From Kineosporia sp. R_H_3 (GTDB lineage Bacteria > Actinomycetota > Actinomycetes > Actinomycetales > Kineosporiaceae): DNA of 64,000 bases. Below are positions 7,949 through 15,857 of the stretch, one piece after another (the first letter of the stretch is position 1; the number at the start of each line of letters is the position of its first letter). Position numbers and translations under genes: made by a program. The stretch covers positions 130,562-194,561 of the forward strand of contig NZ_MWLL01000189.1 of assembly GCF_002198675.1 (NCBI RefSeq). Direction: 5' to 3'. The notes beneath the pieces were generated by a model. That model saw only the letters and a list, made by a program, of their open reading frames with translations. It was not told the origin of the DNA and did not search any database.

Positions 7949-8896
7949 CTAGCCCGCCGTCACCGGCTCCGGCGGTGTCCACACCGCGTGCCGGGCGGCG
8001 ATCCGCAGCAGGTCCCGCGCCGGGCCGGTCGGGCGCTGGCCGCGCGGCCAGACCGCGCGCAGCCGGCGGGAGAGGTCGAGCCCCGGCACCGGCACGTGGA
8101 CGAGGCGGCCGGCCGCGACGTCGTCCTCGACCGCGAAGGTGCTGAGCACGGCGGGCCCGGCGCCGGCCTCGACGGCCGAGCGGACCGCGCTGGCGGTCGA
8201 CAGCTCGAGCAGCGGGGTCGCCGCCCCCGGCCCGGCGGGCAGCAGGGCGGCGAGCGCGGCCTCGAGGGCGAGCCGGGTCCCGGACCCGGGTTCGCGGGTG
8301 ACGAGCCGGGTCGCGGCGAGCTCCTCGGGGTCGAGCGGACGGCGCCGGCGGGCCCACGGGTGGGCCGGGTTGACCACGACGGCGAGCTCGTCGCGGGCCA
8401 CCACCTCGCCGTCGAGGTCGGCCGACACCGCCGGCCCCTCGACGAACCCGAGGTCGACGCCGTGGTCGAGCAGGGCCCGCCCGACCTCGGTGGAGTTCAT
8501 CGCCGACAGGCTCACGGCGACGTCGGGCCGGTCGGTCGCGAGCCGCACGAGCCAGCGGGGGAGCAGGTGCTCGGCGACCGTGAGGCTCGCCGCGACCCGC
8601 AGCCGCGCGTCCGCGTCGGCCCGCAGGGACGCGATCCCGGCCTCGAGCACCTCGGCCGCCGCGAGCACGCCCCGCGCCCAGTCCGCGAGCAGCGCACCGG
8701 CCGGCGTCAGGGTGGACCCGCGCGCCCCGCGGTCGACGACCGCGAACCCGACGAGCCGCTCGATCGAGCGGATCCGGGCACTGACCGCCGGCTGGCTGAT
8801 CCCGTGCTCGGCCGCGGCCCGGCCGAGACTGCCGGTGCCGGCGACCCGCAGGAGCAGCTGGAGGGCGTCGAGGTCAGGGACCCGGTTCAGAGTCAT
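7949..8896 (-). CDS. LysR-family transcriptional regulator
   Basis: A 315-residue LTTR. The winged HTH at residues ~10-65 reads 'LLLRVAGTGSLGRAAAEHG', 'SQPAVSARIRSIERLVG' and 'VVDRGARGSTLTPAG'. A periplasmic-binding-like effector domain follows. It is divergent from a YeiH-type transporter, a pairing known for the YeiE/YeiH and CysB-like regulators of sulfur or anion export, so it probably controls that gene. TAGACT at 8903-8908 ends 6 nt before the ATG (leaderless). A perfect 14-bp palindrome overlaps that -10, suggesting autoregulation. Confidence 0.88.
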   Translation of the reverse strand: MTLNRVPDLDALQLLLRVAGTGSLGRAAAEHGISQPAVSARIRSIERLVGFAVVDRGARGSTLTPAGALLADWARGVLAAAEVLEAGIASLRADADARLRVAASLTVAEHLLPRWLVRLATDRPDVAVSLSAMNSTEVGRALLDHGVDLGFVEGPAVSADLDGEVVARDELAVVVNPAHPWARRRRPLDPEELAATRLVTREPGSGTRLALEAALAALLPAGPGAATPLLELSTASAVRSAVEAGAGPAVLSTFAVEDDVAAGRLVHVPVPGLDLSRRLRAVWPRGQRPTGPARDLLRIAARHAVWTPPEPVTAG

Positions 8897-8902
8897 GCAT
8901 CC

Positions 8903-8920
8903 AGTCTATGGCTAGCCATA
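8903..8920 (-). promoter_or_regulatory. lysR promoter with overlapping palindromic operator
   Basis: The -10 TAGACT (8903-8908, minus strand) of lysR overlaps a perfect palindrome TATGGCTAGCCATA at 8907-8920. LTTRs bind dyads placed like this to repress themselves and activate the divergent gene. The assignment to this LysR protein rests on position only. Confidence 0.55.
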
Positions 8921-8990
8921 AGCCCAGCTGATGTCTCCATCACAACGAGCCGTCTACCGTGTCGTCGCAGGTCAGCCGCACCGTGAGGGC

Positions 8991-10046
8991 ATGCTGCAGG
9001 CCGCTCCCGCACCGGTGCACCGCCGGGCCGCGCCGCTCGTACCGGGGCTCGCGGTCCTCGTCGGCCTCGCCGCGATCGCCCTGGCCGCCTCGGCGCTGCT
9101 GCCCGGCGTCGTCGCCGCGAGCGTGGCCGTCGCGCTCGGCGCGCTGCTCGGGTCGTCCGGACTGCACCACGCCGCGCTCCGCCCCGGCACCCGGGCCGCC
9201 GGTCACCACCTGCTGCGCGGCGCCGTCGTGCTGCTGGGGCTCGAGGTGGCGGTCCCGGACGTCGTGCGGCTGGGCGGGCCCGGGCTGGCCGCGGTGGCGG
9301 TCACCGTGGCCGTCACCTTCACGGGCACGCGCCTGCTCGGCCGGATCCTCGGCGTCCCCGCGTCACGGGCGCTCCTCGTCGCGACGGGCTTCTCGATCTG
9401 CGGCGCGTCGGCGGTCGCCGGTGTGCGGGACGCCGCGGGTGCCGACGACGAGGACGCCGCGGTCGCGATCGGCCTGGTGACGCTCTGCGGGACCGCTGCG
9501 ATCGTCGTCCTGCCCCTGCTCCGCGGCCCGCTCGGCCTCGACCCGGCTGCTTTCGGTGCCTGGGTCGGCGCGAGCGTGCAGGACGTCGGCCAGACCGTGG
9601 CCGCCGCGCAGCAGGTCCCCGGGGCGCTCCAGGCAGCGGTCGTCGTCAAGCTGAGCCGCGTGGTCCTGCTCGCGCCGCTCGTCGCGGCGGTCGCGGTCGC
9701 CCGCCGGCGCGCGGAGGCCGCGCACGGAGGCGGCCGGCCGGGGACGGCCCGGGTGACGGGCGTCCCCCGCATGCCGCCGCTCGTCCCCGGCTTCGTCGTC
9801 GGCTTCCTCGTCGCGGTGGCCGTCGGCAGCAGCGGCGTGCTCCCGGGCCCGGTGGTCGCGGCGGTCGGCGACGTCCGGCACCTCGTGACGGTCGCCGCGC
9901 TCGTCGGGCTGGGCGCCGGCATCGACGTCCGGGCACTGCGCCGGACGGCGGGCCGCGCGGCGGCGCTCGGCCTGCTCAGCTGGGCCCTCGTCGCGACGAC
10001 GGCGTTGGCGGCGCTCACCGTCGCGGGCCGCGTCCTGCCGGCCTAG
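8991..10046 (+). CDS. YeiH-family putative sulfate/anion exporter
   Basis: A 351-residue membrane protein of the UPF0324/YeiH family with about 10 hydrophobic segments. The family motif 'GFSICGASAVAGV' is at residue ~130, followed by 'DEDAAVAIGLVTLCGTAAIVVLP' and 'FGAWVGASVQDVGQTVAAAQQV'. Members are annotated as putative sulfate exporters, but direct transport data are few. The ATG at 8991 gives the usual family length and has GAGGG close upstream; an upstream ATG at 8931 would add 20 residues. TACCGT at 8955-8960 is a possible -10. Divergent from the LysR gene, which likely regulates it. Confidence 0.88.
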   Translation: MLQAAPAPVHRRAAPLVPGLAVLVGLAAIALAASALLPGVVAASVAVALGALLGSSGLHHAALRPGTRAAGHHLLRGAVVLLGLEVAVPDVVRLGGPGLAAVAVTVAVTFTGTRLLGRILGVPASRALLVATGFSICGASAVAGVRDAAGADDEDAAVAIGLVTLCGTAAIVVLPLLRGPLGLDPAAFGAWVGASVQDVGQTVAAAQQVPGALQAAVVVKLSRVVLLAPLVAAVAVARRRAEAAHGGGRPGTARVTGVPRMPPLVPGFVVGFLVAVAVGSSGVLPGPVVAAVGDVRHLVTVAALVGLGAGIDVRALRRTAGRAAALGLLSWALVATTALAALTVAGRVLPA

Positions 10047-10088
10047 GCGGAACGCCACGGGGCGCCCGGCTGCCTAGACTCCCCGCCC

Positions 10089-11666
10089 GTGAGGACCCTT
10101 CTGCGCGGCGGCGTCGTCCGCTCGCCCCACGACCCGGCCGCGACGGCGCTGCTCGTCGACGACGGCACCGTCGCGTTCGTCGGGTCGGACGACGCAGCGC
10201 TCGCGCACGCCGGCGGCGCCGACGCGTTCGTCGCGGGCGTCGACGAGGTCGTCGACCTCGAGGGCGCGCTCGTCGCCCCGGCGTTCGTCGACAGCCACGT
10301 CCACACCACAGAGACGGGCCTGCTCCTCGACGGGGTCGACCTGCACGACGCGCGCTCGGTGACCGAGATCCTGGCCCGCGTCGAGGCGGCGAGCCGGCGC
10401 GGCGGCGGCCGGCCGATCCTCGGGCAGGGCTGGGACGAGCGCAGCCTCGCCGAGGGCAGGCCCCCGACGCGCGCCGAGCTCGACCGGGCCTCGGCCGGGG
10501 GAGTGGTCTACCTCGCGCGGGTCGACGTCCACTCCGCCGTCATCTCCAGTGCGCTCGTCGCGGCGTCCGGGGCGGACGCCCACGACGGCTGGTCCGCCGA
10601 CGGCCGGGTCGAGCGGGACGCCCACCACGCCGCGCGGGACACGACCCGGGCCCTGCCCGCCGGACGCCGCCGCGACCTCCAGCTGCTCGCGCTGCGCTCC
10701 GCGGCCGCGCGCGGGATCGCCACGGTCCACGAGGCCGCCGCGCCGCACATCGGGCCCGAGGACGACCTGCGCGCCCTCGTCGCGCTCACCGCCGACCCGG
10801 AGCAGCGGCTGCCCGAGGTCGTCGCCTACTGGGGCGAGCTCGTCGCGGACGCCGAGGCTGCGACCGCCCTGCGCGACCGGTTCGGCCCGTGGCTCGCCGG
10901 CCTCGCCGGTGACCTCTGCGCCGACGGCTCGGTCGGCTCCCGGACGGCGGCCTACCGGGCCGACTACGCCGACTGCGCGGGGCACCGCGGTCACGGGTAC
11001 CTGTCGGGCGCCCAGGTCCGCGACCACGTCGTCGCCTGCACCCGGGTCGGGCTGCAGGCGGGCTTCCACGTCATCGGCGACGCGGGCACGGACGCCGTCG
11101 TCGAGGGGCTGACCCTCGCCGCCGAGGTGGTCGGCACCCCGGCGCTGCAGGCCGCCCGGCACCGGCTCGAGCACGTGGAGACCGTGGACGCCGCGGCGAT
11201 CGCCGTGCTCGCCGACCTCGGGGTGACCGCAAGCGTGCAGCCCGCGTTCGACGCCCTCTGGGGCGGCACCGACGGGCTCTACGCCGCCCGGCTCGGCGCC
11301 GCCCGGGCCCTGACGATGAACCCGTTCGCCGCGCTCGCCGCCGCCGGCGTCCCGCTCGCCCTCGGCTCGGACTCGCCGGTCACGCCGTTCGACCCGTGGG
11401 GCGCCGTCCGGGCCTGCGTGCACCACCACGTCGAGGCGCAGCGGCTGCCCGCCGACGTCGCGTTCGCCGCGCACACGGAGGGGGCGCACCGGGCCGCGCG
11501 GCGCGACGGCGAGGGCGTGCTCGTGCCCGGGGCCCCGGCGACCCTGGCGGTGTGGACGGCGTCCGGAGCCGGCGCGGGCGACATGGCCGATCTCGTCGCC
11601 GGCGCGCCGTCCCCGGCCTGCGTCCTGACGATGCGAGCCGGCCGCGTCATCCACGACGCCCGCTGA
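10089..11666 (+). CDS. YtcJ-like amidohydrolase
   Basis: A 525-residue metal-dependent hydrolase of the amidohydrolase superfamily. The N-terminal beta sandwich contains 'ALLVDDGTVAFVGSDD', the metal HxH motif is in 'AFVDSHVHTTETG' (~residue 70), and later come 'GFHVIGDAGTDAV', 'HRLEHVETVD' and 'LALGSDSPVTPFDPWGAV'. This order is typical of YtcJ/NfdA-type N-substituted formamide deformylase-like enzymes, whose physiological substrates are mostly unknown. It lies between the two lysine-fermentation segments, but no role in lysine breakdown is established. GTG start; TAGACT at 10075-10080 is 8 nt upstream. Confidence 0.85.
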   Translation: MRTLLRGGVVRSPHDPAATALLVDDGTVAFVGSDDAALAHAGGADAFVAGVDEVVDLEGALVAPAFVDSHVHTTETGLLLDGVDLHDARSVTEILARVEAASRRGGGRPILGQGWDERSLAEGRPPTRAELDRASAGGVVYLARVDVHSAVISSALVAASGADAHDGWSADGRVERDAHHAARDTTRALPAGRRRDLQLLALRSAAARGIATVHEAAAPHIGPEDDLRALVALTADPEQRLPEVVAYWGELVADAEAATALRDRFGPWLAGLAGDLCADGSVGSRTAAYRADYADCAGHRGHGYLSGAQVRDHVVACTRVGLQAGFHVIGDAGTDAVVEGLTLAAEVVGTPALQAARHRLEHVETVDAAAIAVLADLGVTASVQPAFDALWGGTDGLYAARLGAARALTMNPFAALAAAGVPLALGSDSPVTPFDPWGAVRACVHHHVEAQRLPADVAFAAHTEGAHRAARRDGEGVLVPGAPATLAVWTASGAGAGDMADLVAGAPSPACVLTMRAGRVIHDAR

Positions 11667-11679
11667 GTGCGGGCCGCCG

Positions 11680-12375
11680 TCACGCGACGGGGTCGTCGTC
11701 CTCGGCGGGGCGCTCGTTGTAGACCCCGGCCTGCTCCTGCGGCGACATCGCGCAGATCGCGTCCATGACGGCGTCGGTGATCTCGCGCCGGGCCTTGCCG
11801 GCGCCGCCGGACGCGGCGACCTTCTCGACCCACGGCGTCGGGTCGACGACGGGGGCGAACTGGACCCGGACGGGGCGGATCCGCAGCCGCTTCGAGCCGA
11901 TCGGCTGGACGTCGTTCGTGCCGGTCACGCAGACGGGCACGATCGGCGCACCCGACTCCAGCGCGAGCCAGCCGACGCCGGTTTTCCCGCGGTAGAGCCG
12001 CCCGTCGCGGGAGCGGGTGCCCTCGGGGTAGATCCCGAACGCGTGGCCCTCGCGCAGCACGCCGAGCGCGGTCTCCAGGGAGGCCATCGAGTCCCGTGCG
12101 GCGTCCCGGCGCACGGGGACGGCGTCCACGGCGCGGAAGAAGACGGCGTTGAGGCGGCCGAGGAGGGTGCGCCCCTCGAAGTACTCGGCCTTCGCGAGGA
12201 AGCGCACGCGGCGCGGCACGCAGAGGGGGATGACGACGCTGTCGACGAACGACAGGTGGTTGCTCGCGACGATCACGGGGCCTTCGCGGGGGATGTTCTC
12301 CAGACCGCTGACCTTCGGACGCCAGAACACCCGGAACACGAAGAGGACGACCCAGCGTGCGAGCCGGTACGTCAT
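11680..12375 (-). CDS. PlsC-like 1-acylglycerol-3-phosphate acyltransferase
   Basis: A 231-residue lysophospholipid acyltransferase. The N-terminal hydrophobic segment is 'ARWVVLFVFRVFWR'. The catalytic HxxxxD motif is 'NHLSFVDS' (~residue 55), and the glycerol-phosphate site is 'IYPEGTRSRDG' (~residue 118), with 'PIVPVCVTGTNDV' as the fourth block. It should transfer an acyl chain to the sn-2 position of lysophosphatidate at the inner membrane face, or acylate a related lipid. The ATG at 12375 is chosen for AAGGGGCG upstream; an ATG at 12444 would add 23 non-conserved residues. Divergent from kamD. Confidence 0.88.
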   Translation of the reverse strand: MTYRLARWVVLFVFRVFWRPKVSGLENIPREGPVIVASNHLSFVDSVVIPLCVPRRVRFLAKAEYFEGRTLLGRLNAVFFRAVDAVPVRRDAARDSMASLETALGVLREGHAFGIYPEGTRSRDGRLYRGKTGVGWLALESGAPIVPVCVTGTNDVQPIGSKRLRIRPVRVQFAPVVDPTPWVEKVAASGGAGKARREITDAVMDAICAMSPQEQAGVYNERPAEDDDPVA

Positions 12376-12541
12376 CGCGCCCCTTCCGTCCGTCGGGCGC
12401 GCAGCCGTCGGCCCGCCCGGGATGACGCGTGCGGACGGCGCCATCGCGCCGTCGCCCGCGACGCACCGACCCTATCGGGCGCGTCCGCACGGACCCGTCC
12501 GCGCACGCGTGCCGCCGGACATACGGCACAGCCTCCCCGCA

Positions 12542-12575
12542 GCATCTTTCGCCGGGAGGCATGTTTCGGCGAGAA
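12542..12575 (+). repeat. Tandem 17-bp repeat upstream of kamD
   Basis: Two adjacent 17-mers, GCATCTTTCGCCGGGAG (12542-12558) and GCATGTTTCGGCGAGAA (12559-12575), match at 13 of 17 positions. The TTTCGCCG/CGGCGAGA segments also form an inverted pair. They lie 53-86 bp before the kamD start, within the 252-bp plsC-kamD intergenic region, and may be regulator binding sites. No cobalamin-riboswitch consensus is visible there. Confidence 0.5.
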
Positions 12576-12627
12576 TGTTCACGCCCCGAGGCTCGCAGCC
12601 TGAGAACTTACGCAGGAAGGTCCGTCC

Positions 12628-14208
12628 ATGCCGCGCTCGAGCGCCCCGACGACGCTACGGCTCGACCCCGTCGTCGTCCGCAAGGCCCGCTCGCTGGCGC
12701 GTCGCGCCGGCGCCCCCGTCGTCAAGCTCGCCCGCACCCACACGACCGTCTCCGTCGAGCGGGCGACACTGCGCCTCGCCGGCCTCGCGGGCGCGGACGT
12801 CGAGCGCGTGCCGTGGGTGAACCACCTCGTCGACGCGGTCCGCGCCGGAGCCGGTCTCGAGCACGGCGTCGCGCTGCCGGTCTGGGACGCCCTCCTGCGC
12901 GGCGAGGCCGACGACCTGCTCACGCTCGCCCAGAAGGCGGCCGCCGGCTCGGTGTCGTTCCGGGTGCCCGAGGGCCGGGACGCCGTCCGCGCCAGCAAGG
13001 CCGCCCGGGCCTCGGTCTCCACCGGCATCCGCCGCGTCGACGCCTCCCGCACGACCCGCGAGCGGCTCGTCAAGCGGCTCGGCGACCCGGCGCAGCGGCC
13101 GTGGATCTACCTCATCGTCGCGACCGGCGACATCTACGAGGACATCCCGCAGGCGCAGAACGCGGCCCGCGAGGGCGCCGACGTCATCGCCGTCATCCGC
13201 TCGACCGGGCAGAGCCTGCTCGACTACGTCCCCGAGGGCGCGACCCGCGAGGGCTACGCCGGCACCTACGCGACGCAGGAGAACTTCCGGCTCATGCGGG
13301 CCGCCCTCGACGACGTCTCGAAGGAGCTCGGGCGGTACGTCCGCCTGACGAACTACGCGTCGGGGCTCTGCATGCCGGAGATCGCGGCCCTCGCCGGCCT
13401 CGAGCGGCTCGACATGATGCTCAACGACTCGATGTACGGGATCCTCTTCCGCGACATCAACCCGGTGCGCACCTTCGTCGACCAGCGCTTCAGCCGCCAG
13501 GTCCACGCCCGCGCCGGGATCATCATCAACACCGGCGAGGACAACTACCTGACGACCGCGGACGCCGTCGACGCCGCGCACACGGTCACGGTGAGCCAGC
13601 TCCTCAACGAGTACTTCGCCAAGGAGGCGGGGCTGCAGGACTGGCAGCTCGGTCTCGGCCACGCCTTCGAGATCAACCCCGACCTCCCCGACTCGTTCCG
13701 GCTCGAGCTCGCGCACGCCCTGCTCGCCCGGACCCTCTTCCCGGACGCGCCGCTCAAGTGGATGCCGCCGACGAAGCACATGACGGGCGACGTCTTCCGC
13801 GGCTACCTGCTCGACGGCTTCTTCAACCTCGCGGGCGCGATGACCGGCCAGGGCATCCTCCTCGTCGGGATGATGACGGAGGCCGTCGTCACGCCGTGGC
13901 TGTCCGACCGCGACCTCGCGCTGCAGAACGTCCGCTACGTGCTCAACGCCGCGAGCGGGCTCACCGAGGACTTCCGGCCGCCGCCCGACGGGTTCATCCA
14001 GACCCGGGCCCGGCAGGTGCTCTCCGAGGCCGTCGACCTGCTCGAACGGGTCGTCGACGACACGCTGCTCGAGGCGATCGCCGACGGCACCTTCGGTCTC
14101 ATGAAGCGCCCGGCGGACGCCGGCAAGGGCCTGGACGGCGTCGTCAGGCGGGCCGGGGGATACCTCAACCCGGCCGTGGACCTCCTCGAGGAAGGGGCGA
14201 CCCGATGA
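12628..14208 (+). CDS. kamD: Lysine 5,6-aminomutase alpha subunit
   Basis: A 526-residue KamD protein. With KamE it forms the adenosylcobalamin- and PLP-dependent aminomutase that turns L-beta-lysine into 3,5-diaminohexanoate. Visible conserved blocks are '[20 protein letters not shown]', '[15 protein letters not shown]', '[13 protein letters not shown]', '[16 protein letters not shown]', '[15 protein letters not shown]' and '[13 protein letters not shown]', all on the TIM-barrel that holds the substrate and cobalamin. The length matches the clostridial subunit (about 515 residues). The ATG has AGGAAGG 8 nt upstream. The stop overlaps the kamE start in ATGA, so translation is coupled. Confidence 0.95.
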   Translation: MPRSSAPTTLRLDPVVVRKARSLARRAGAPVVKLARTHTTVSVERATLRLAGLAGADVERVPWVNHLVDAVRAGAGLEHGVALPVWDALLRGEADDLLTLAQKAAAGSVSFRVPEGRDAVRASKAARASVSTGIRRVDASRTTRERLVKRLGDPAQRPWIYLIVATGDIYEDIPQAQNAAREGADVIAVIRSTGQSLLDYVPEGATREGYAGTYATQENFRLMRAALDDVSKELGRYVRLTNYASGLCMPEIAALAGLERLDMMLNDSMYGILFRDINPVRTFVDQRFSRQVHARAGIIINTGEDNYLTTADAVDAAHTVTVSQLLNEYFAKEAGLQDWQLGLGHAFEINPDLPDSFRLELAHALLARTLFPDAPLKWMPPTKHMTGDVFRGYLLDGFFNLAGAMTGQGILLVGMMTEAVVTPWLSDRDLALQNVRYVLNAASGLTEDFRPPPDGFIQTRARQVLSEAVDLLERVVDDTLLEAIADGTFGLMKRPADAGKGLDGVVRRAGGYLNPAVDLLEEGATR

Positions 14209-14993
14209 CCGCGAAGAAGGCGGACGTCGTCCGGCCCTACGGCGACACCACCGGCGACGGCATGGTCCAGGTCTCCTTCACCCTGCCCGTGCCGCACTCC
14301 AAGCGCGCCGAGGGCGCCGCGGCCCAGCTCGCGGAGAAGATGGGGATCTCGCCCGCGCTCGTCGTCCACAGCAAGCCGATGGGCCCGGACTTCACGTTCT
14401 TCGTCGTCTACGGCCCGGTGCACCACCTCGTCGACCTCTCCGCCGTCCACGTCGTCGAGCGGGAGTACCCCCTGCTGTCGGCGAAGGAGGTCAACGCCGC
14501 GGTGAAGTCCCGCCTGCGCCGCAAGCTCGTCGTCGTCGGCGCCTGCATCGGCACGGACGCGCACACGGTGGGCATCGACGCGATCCTCAACATCAAGGGG
14601 TTCGCGGGGGAGAAGGGCCTGGAGTACTACCGGGAGATCCGGGTCGTGAACCTCGGAGCGCAGGTGCTCGTGCCCGACCTCGTCGAGCGGGCGCGGGCGG
14701 AGAAGGCGGACGCCGTCCTCGTCTCGCAGGTCGTCACGCAGAAGGACGCCCACCTGCACAACAGCCGCGAGATGTCCGCGGCGTTCCGCGAGGCCTACCC
14801 GGCGGGCAGACGCCCGCTGCTCGTCGTCGGCGGCCCGCGGTTCGCCGAGGGCGCCGCGGCCGACCTCGGCGTCGACCGGGTCTTCGGCAAGGGGACGACG
14901 CCCGGCGAGGTCGCGTCGTACCTCGTCCACGCCCTGCTGCCGGCCCCGGCCCCCGCCGCGGCCGCACGCCCGACCGGAAGGAAGTCCGCATGA
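14205..14993 (+). CDS. kamE: Lysine 5,6-aminomutase beta subunit (B12- and PLP-binding)
   Basis: A 262-residue KamE subunit. The cobalamin-binding DxHxxG motif is D118-A-H120-T-V-G123. K131, 11 residues after the His, matches the spacing of His133 and the PLP-linking Lys144 in the Clostridium sticklandii enzyme (from memory). The B12 Rossmann domain continues with '[23 protein letters not shown]', '[17 protein letters not shown]' and '[16 protein letters not shown]'. An N-terminal dimerisation part precedes it. It starts in the kamD stop (ATGA) and ends in the kal start (ATGA), so the three genes form one operon. Confidence 0.95.
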   Translation: MTAKKADVVRPYGDTTGDGMVQVSFTLPVPHSKRAEGAAAQLAEKMGISPALVVHSKPMGPDFTFFVVYGPVHHLVDLSAVHVVEREYPLLSAKEVNAAVKSRLRRKLVVVGACIGTDAHTVGIDAILNIKGFAGEKGLEYYREIRVVNLGAQVLVPDLVERARAEKADAVLVSQVVTQKDAHLHNSREMSAAFREAYPAGRRPLLVVGGPRFAEGAAADLGVDRVFGKGTTPGEVASYLVHALLPAPAPAAAARPTGRKSA

Positions 14994-15391
14994 CCACCCC
15001 GCCGGACCCGCGCCTCGGGCTCACCGTCGTGCACCGTCGGTACGTGCCGTACGCGCACGCCCACTACGCCGGCAACCTCGTCGACGGCGCCTACTCGCTC
15101 GCCGCCTTCGGGGACGTCGCGACCGAGGTCTGCATCCGCACCGACGGCGACGAGGGGCTGTTCGCGTCGTACTCCGACGTCCAGTTCCTCGCCCCGGTCC
15201 GGGCCGGGGACGTCCTCGAGATCGAGGCCCGGGTGACCCGGGTCGGACGGCGCAGCCGGGAGATCGCGTTCGAGGCGCGGGTCGTCTGCCGGGGCCGCCC
15301 GGACCGCTCGGCCTCGGCCGCCGACGTCCTCGCTCCGCCGCTCGTCGCGACGACGGCGACGGGCACGGTCGTCGTCCCGCCGCCGGACTGA
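14990..15391 (+). CDS. kal: 3-aminobutyryl-CoA ammonia-lyase
   Basis: A 133-residue hotdog-fold protein. Its place directly after kamDE and the family pattern '[32 protein letters not shown]' identify Kal, which removes ammonia from 3-aminobutyryl-CoA to give crotonyl-CoA. The later block '[27 protein letters not shown]' is the usual hotdog strand pair. The start overlaps the kamE stop (ATGA). The C-terminus ('[20 protein letters not shown]') is poorly conserved. The enzyme that makes its substrate, Kce, is not encoded in this window. On fold alone a generic acyl-CoA thioesterase would be possible; context favours Kal. Confidence 0.9.
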   Translation: MTTPPDPRLGLTVVHRRYVPYAHAHYAGNLVDGAYSLAAFGDVATEVCIRTDGDEGLFASYSDVQFLAPVRAGDVLEIEARVTRVGRRSREIAFEARVVCRGRPDRSASAADVLAPPLVATTATGTVVVPPPD

Positions 15392-15857
15392 GCACACTCC
15401 GGACGTCGACCGGCGGACGATCTGCGGACGGCGGGACCTCGGTCCGCGGTCCCGGCCCGGCCGACGGCGACACGCCGTCCACGGATCGGAACATCATGAT
15501 CCACGAGGCCGCCGACACAACCCCGGTGACCTGCGACGTTGCGCATCCGTGCAGGTCAGGGGCCGGTTGACAGCCCGGCGCCGGGGACTAGGTTTCTAGG
15601 GCAGGCCGTCCCACGACCGACGGCCGTGCACGCCGGTGACGACGAAGGACACGGGCCAGGGGCCAGCCGAGGGGCTCCACGGCCAGGTCCCGCATCCTTC
15701 GCGACGGCGGCGCGGCCGCGAGCGGTGGGCAACGGACCGGGCCCGCACCACCCCGTAGACAACGTGGGCACCCTCGCAACCGACGAGGTCGTCCTCGGCC
15801 CGAAGGGTGGCGCGGGCCCGGTCCACACTCCGGCCCCCGGGCGTCTAGGCTTCCGGG
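15392..15857. other. 466-bp intergenic region before lnt, with a sigma-A-like promoter
   Basis: No convincing gene is visible on either strand. On the plus strand TTGACA (15567-15572), a 16-nt spacer and TAGGTT (15589-15594) form the best housekeeping-type promoter in the window, with a start expected near 15601. This lies ~257 nt before the lnt GTG, so it may give lnt a long leader or make a small RNA. A second, lnt-proximal -10 is TAGGCT at 15846-15851. The segment ACTAGGTTTCTAGG at the distal -10 is a short dyad. No SRP, RNase P, tmRNA or riboswitch signature is recognisable. Confidence 0.5.

Noticed and set aside
12376..12627. Cobalamin riboswitch upstream of the B12-dependent kamDE
   Set aside because: No B12-box-like GCCACTG sequence or the surrounding stems are visible in the 252-bp region.
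15601..15857. SRP RNA, RNase P RNA, tmRNA or 6S-like RNA
   Set aside because: None of the short conserved sequence blocks of these RNAs can be found; only the promoter is supported.
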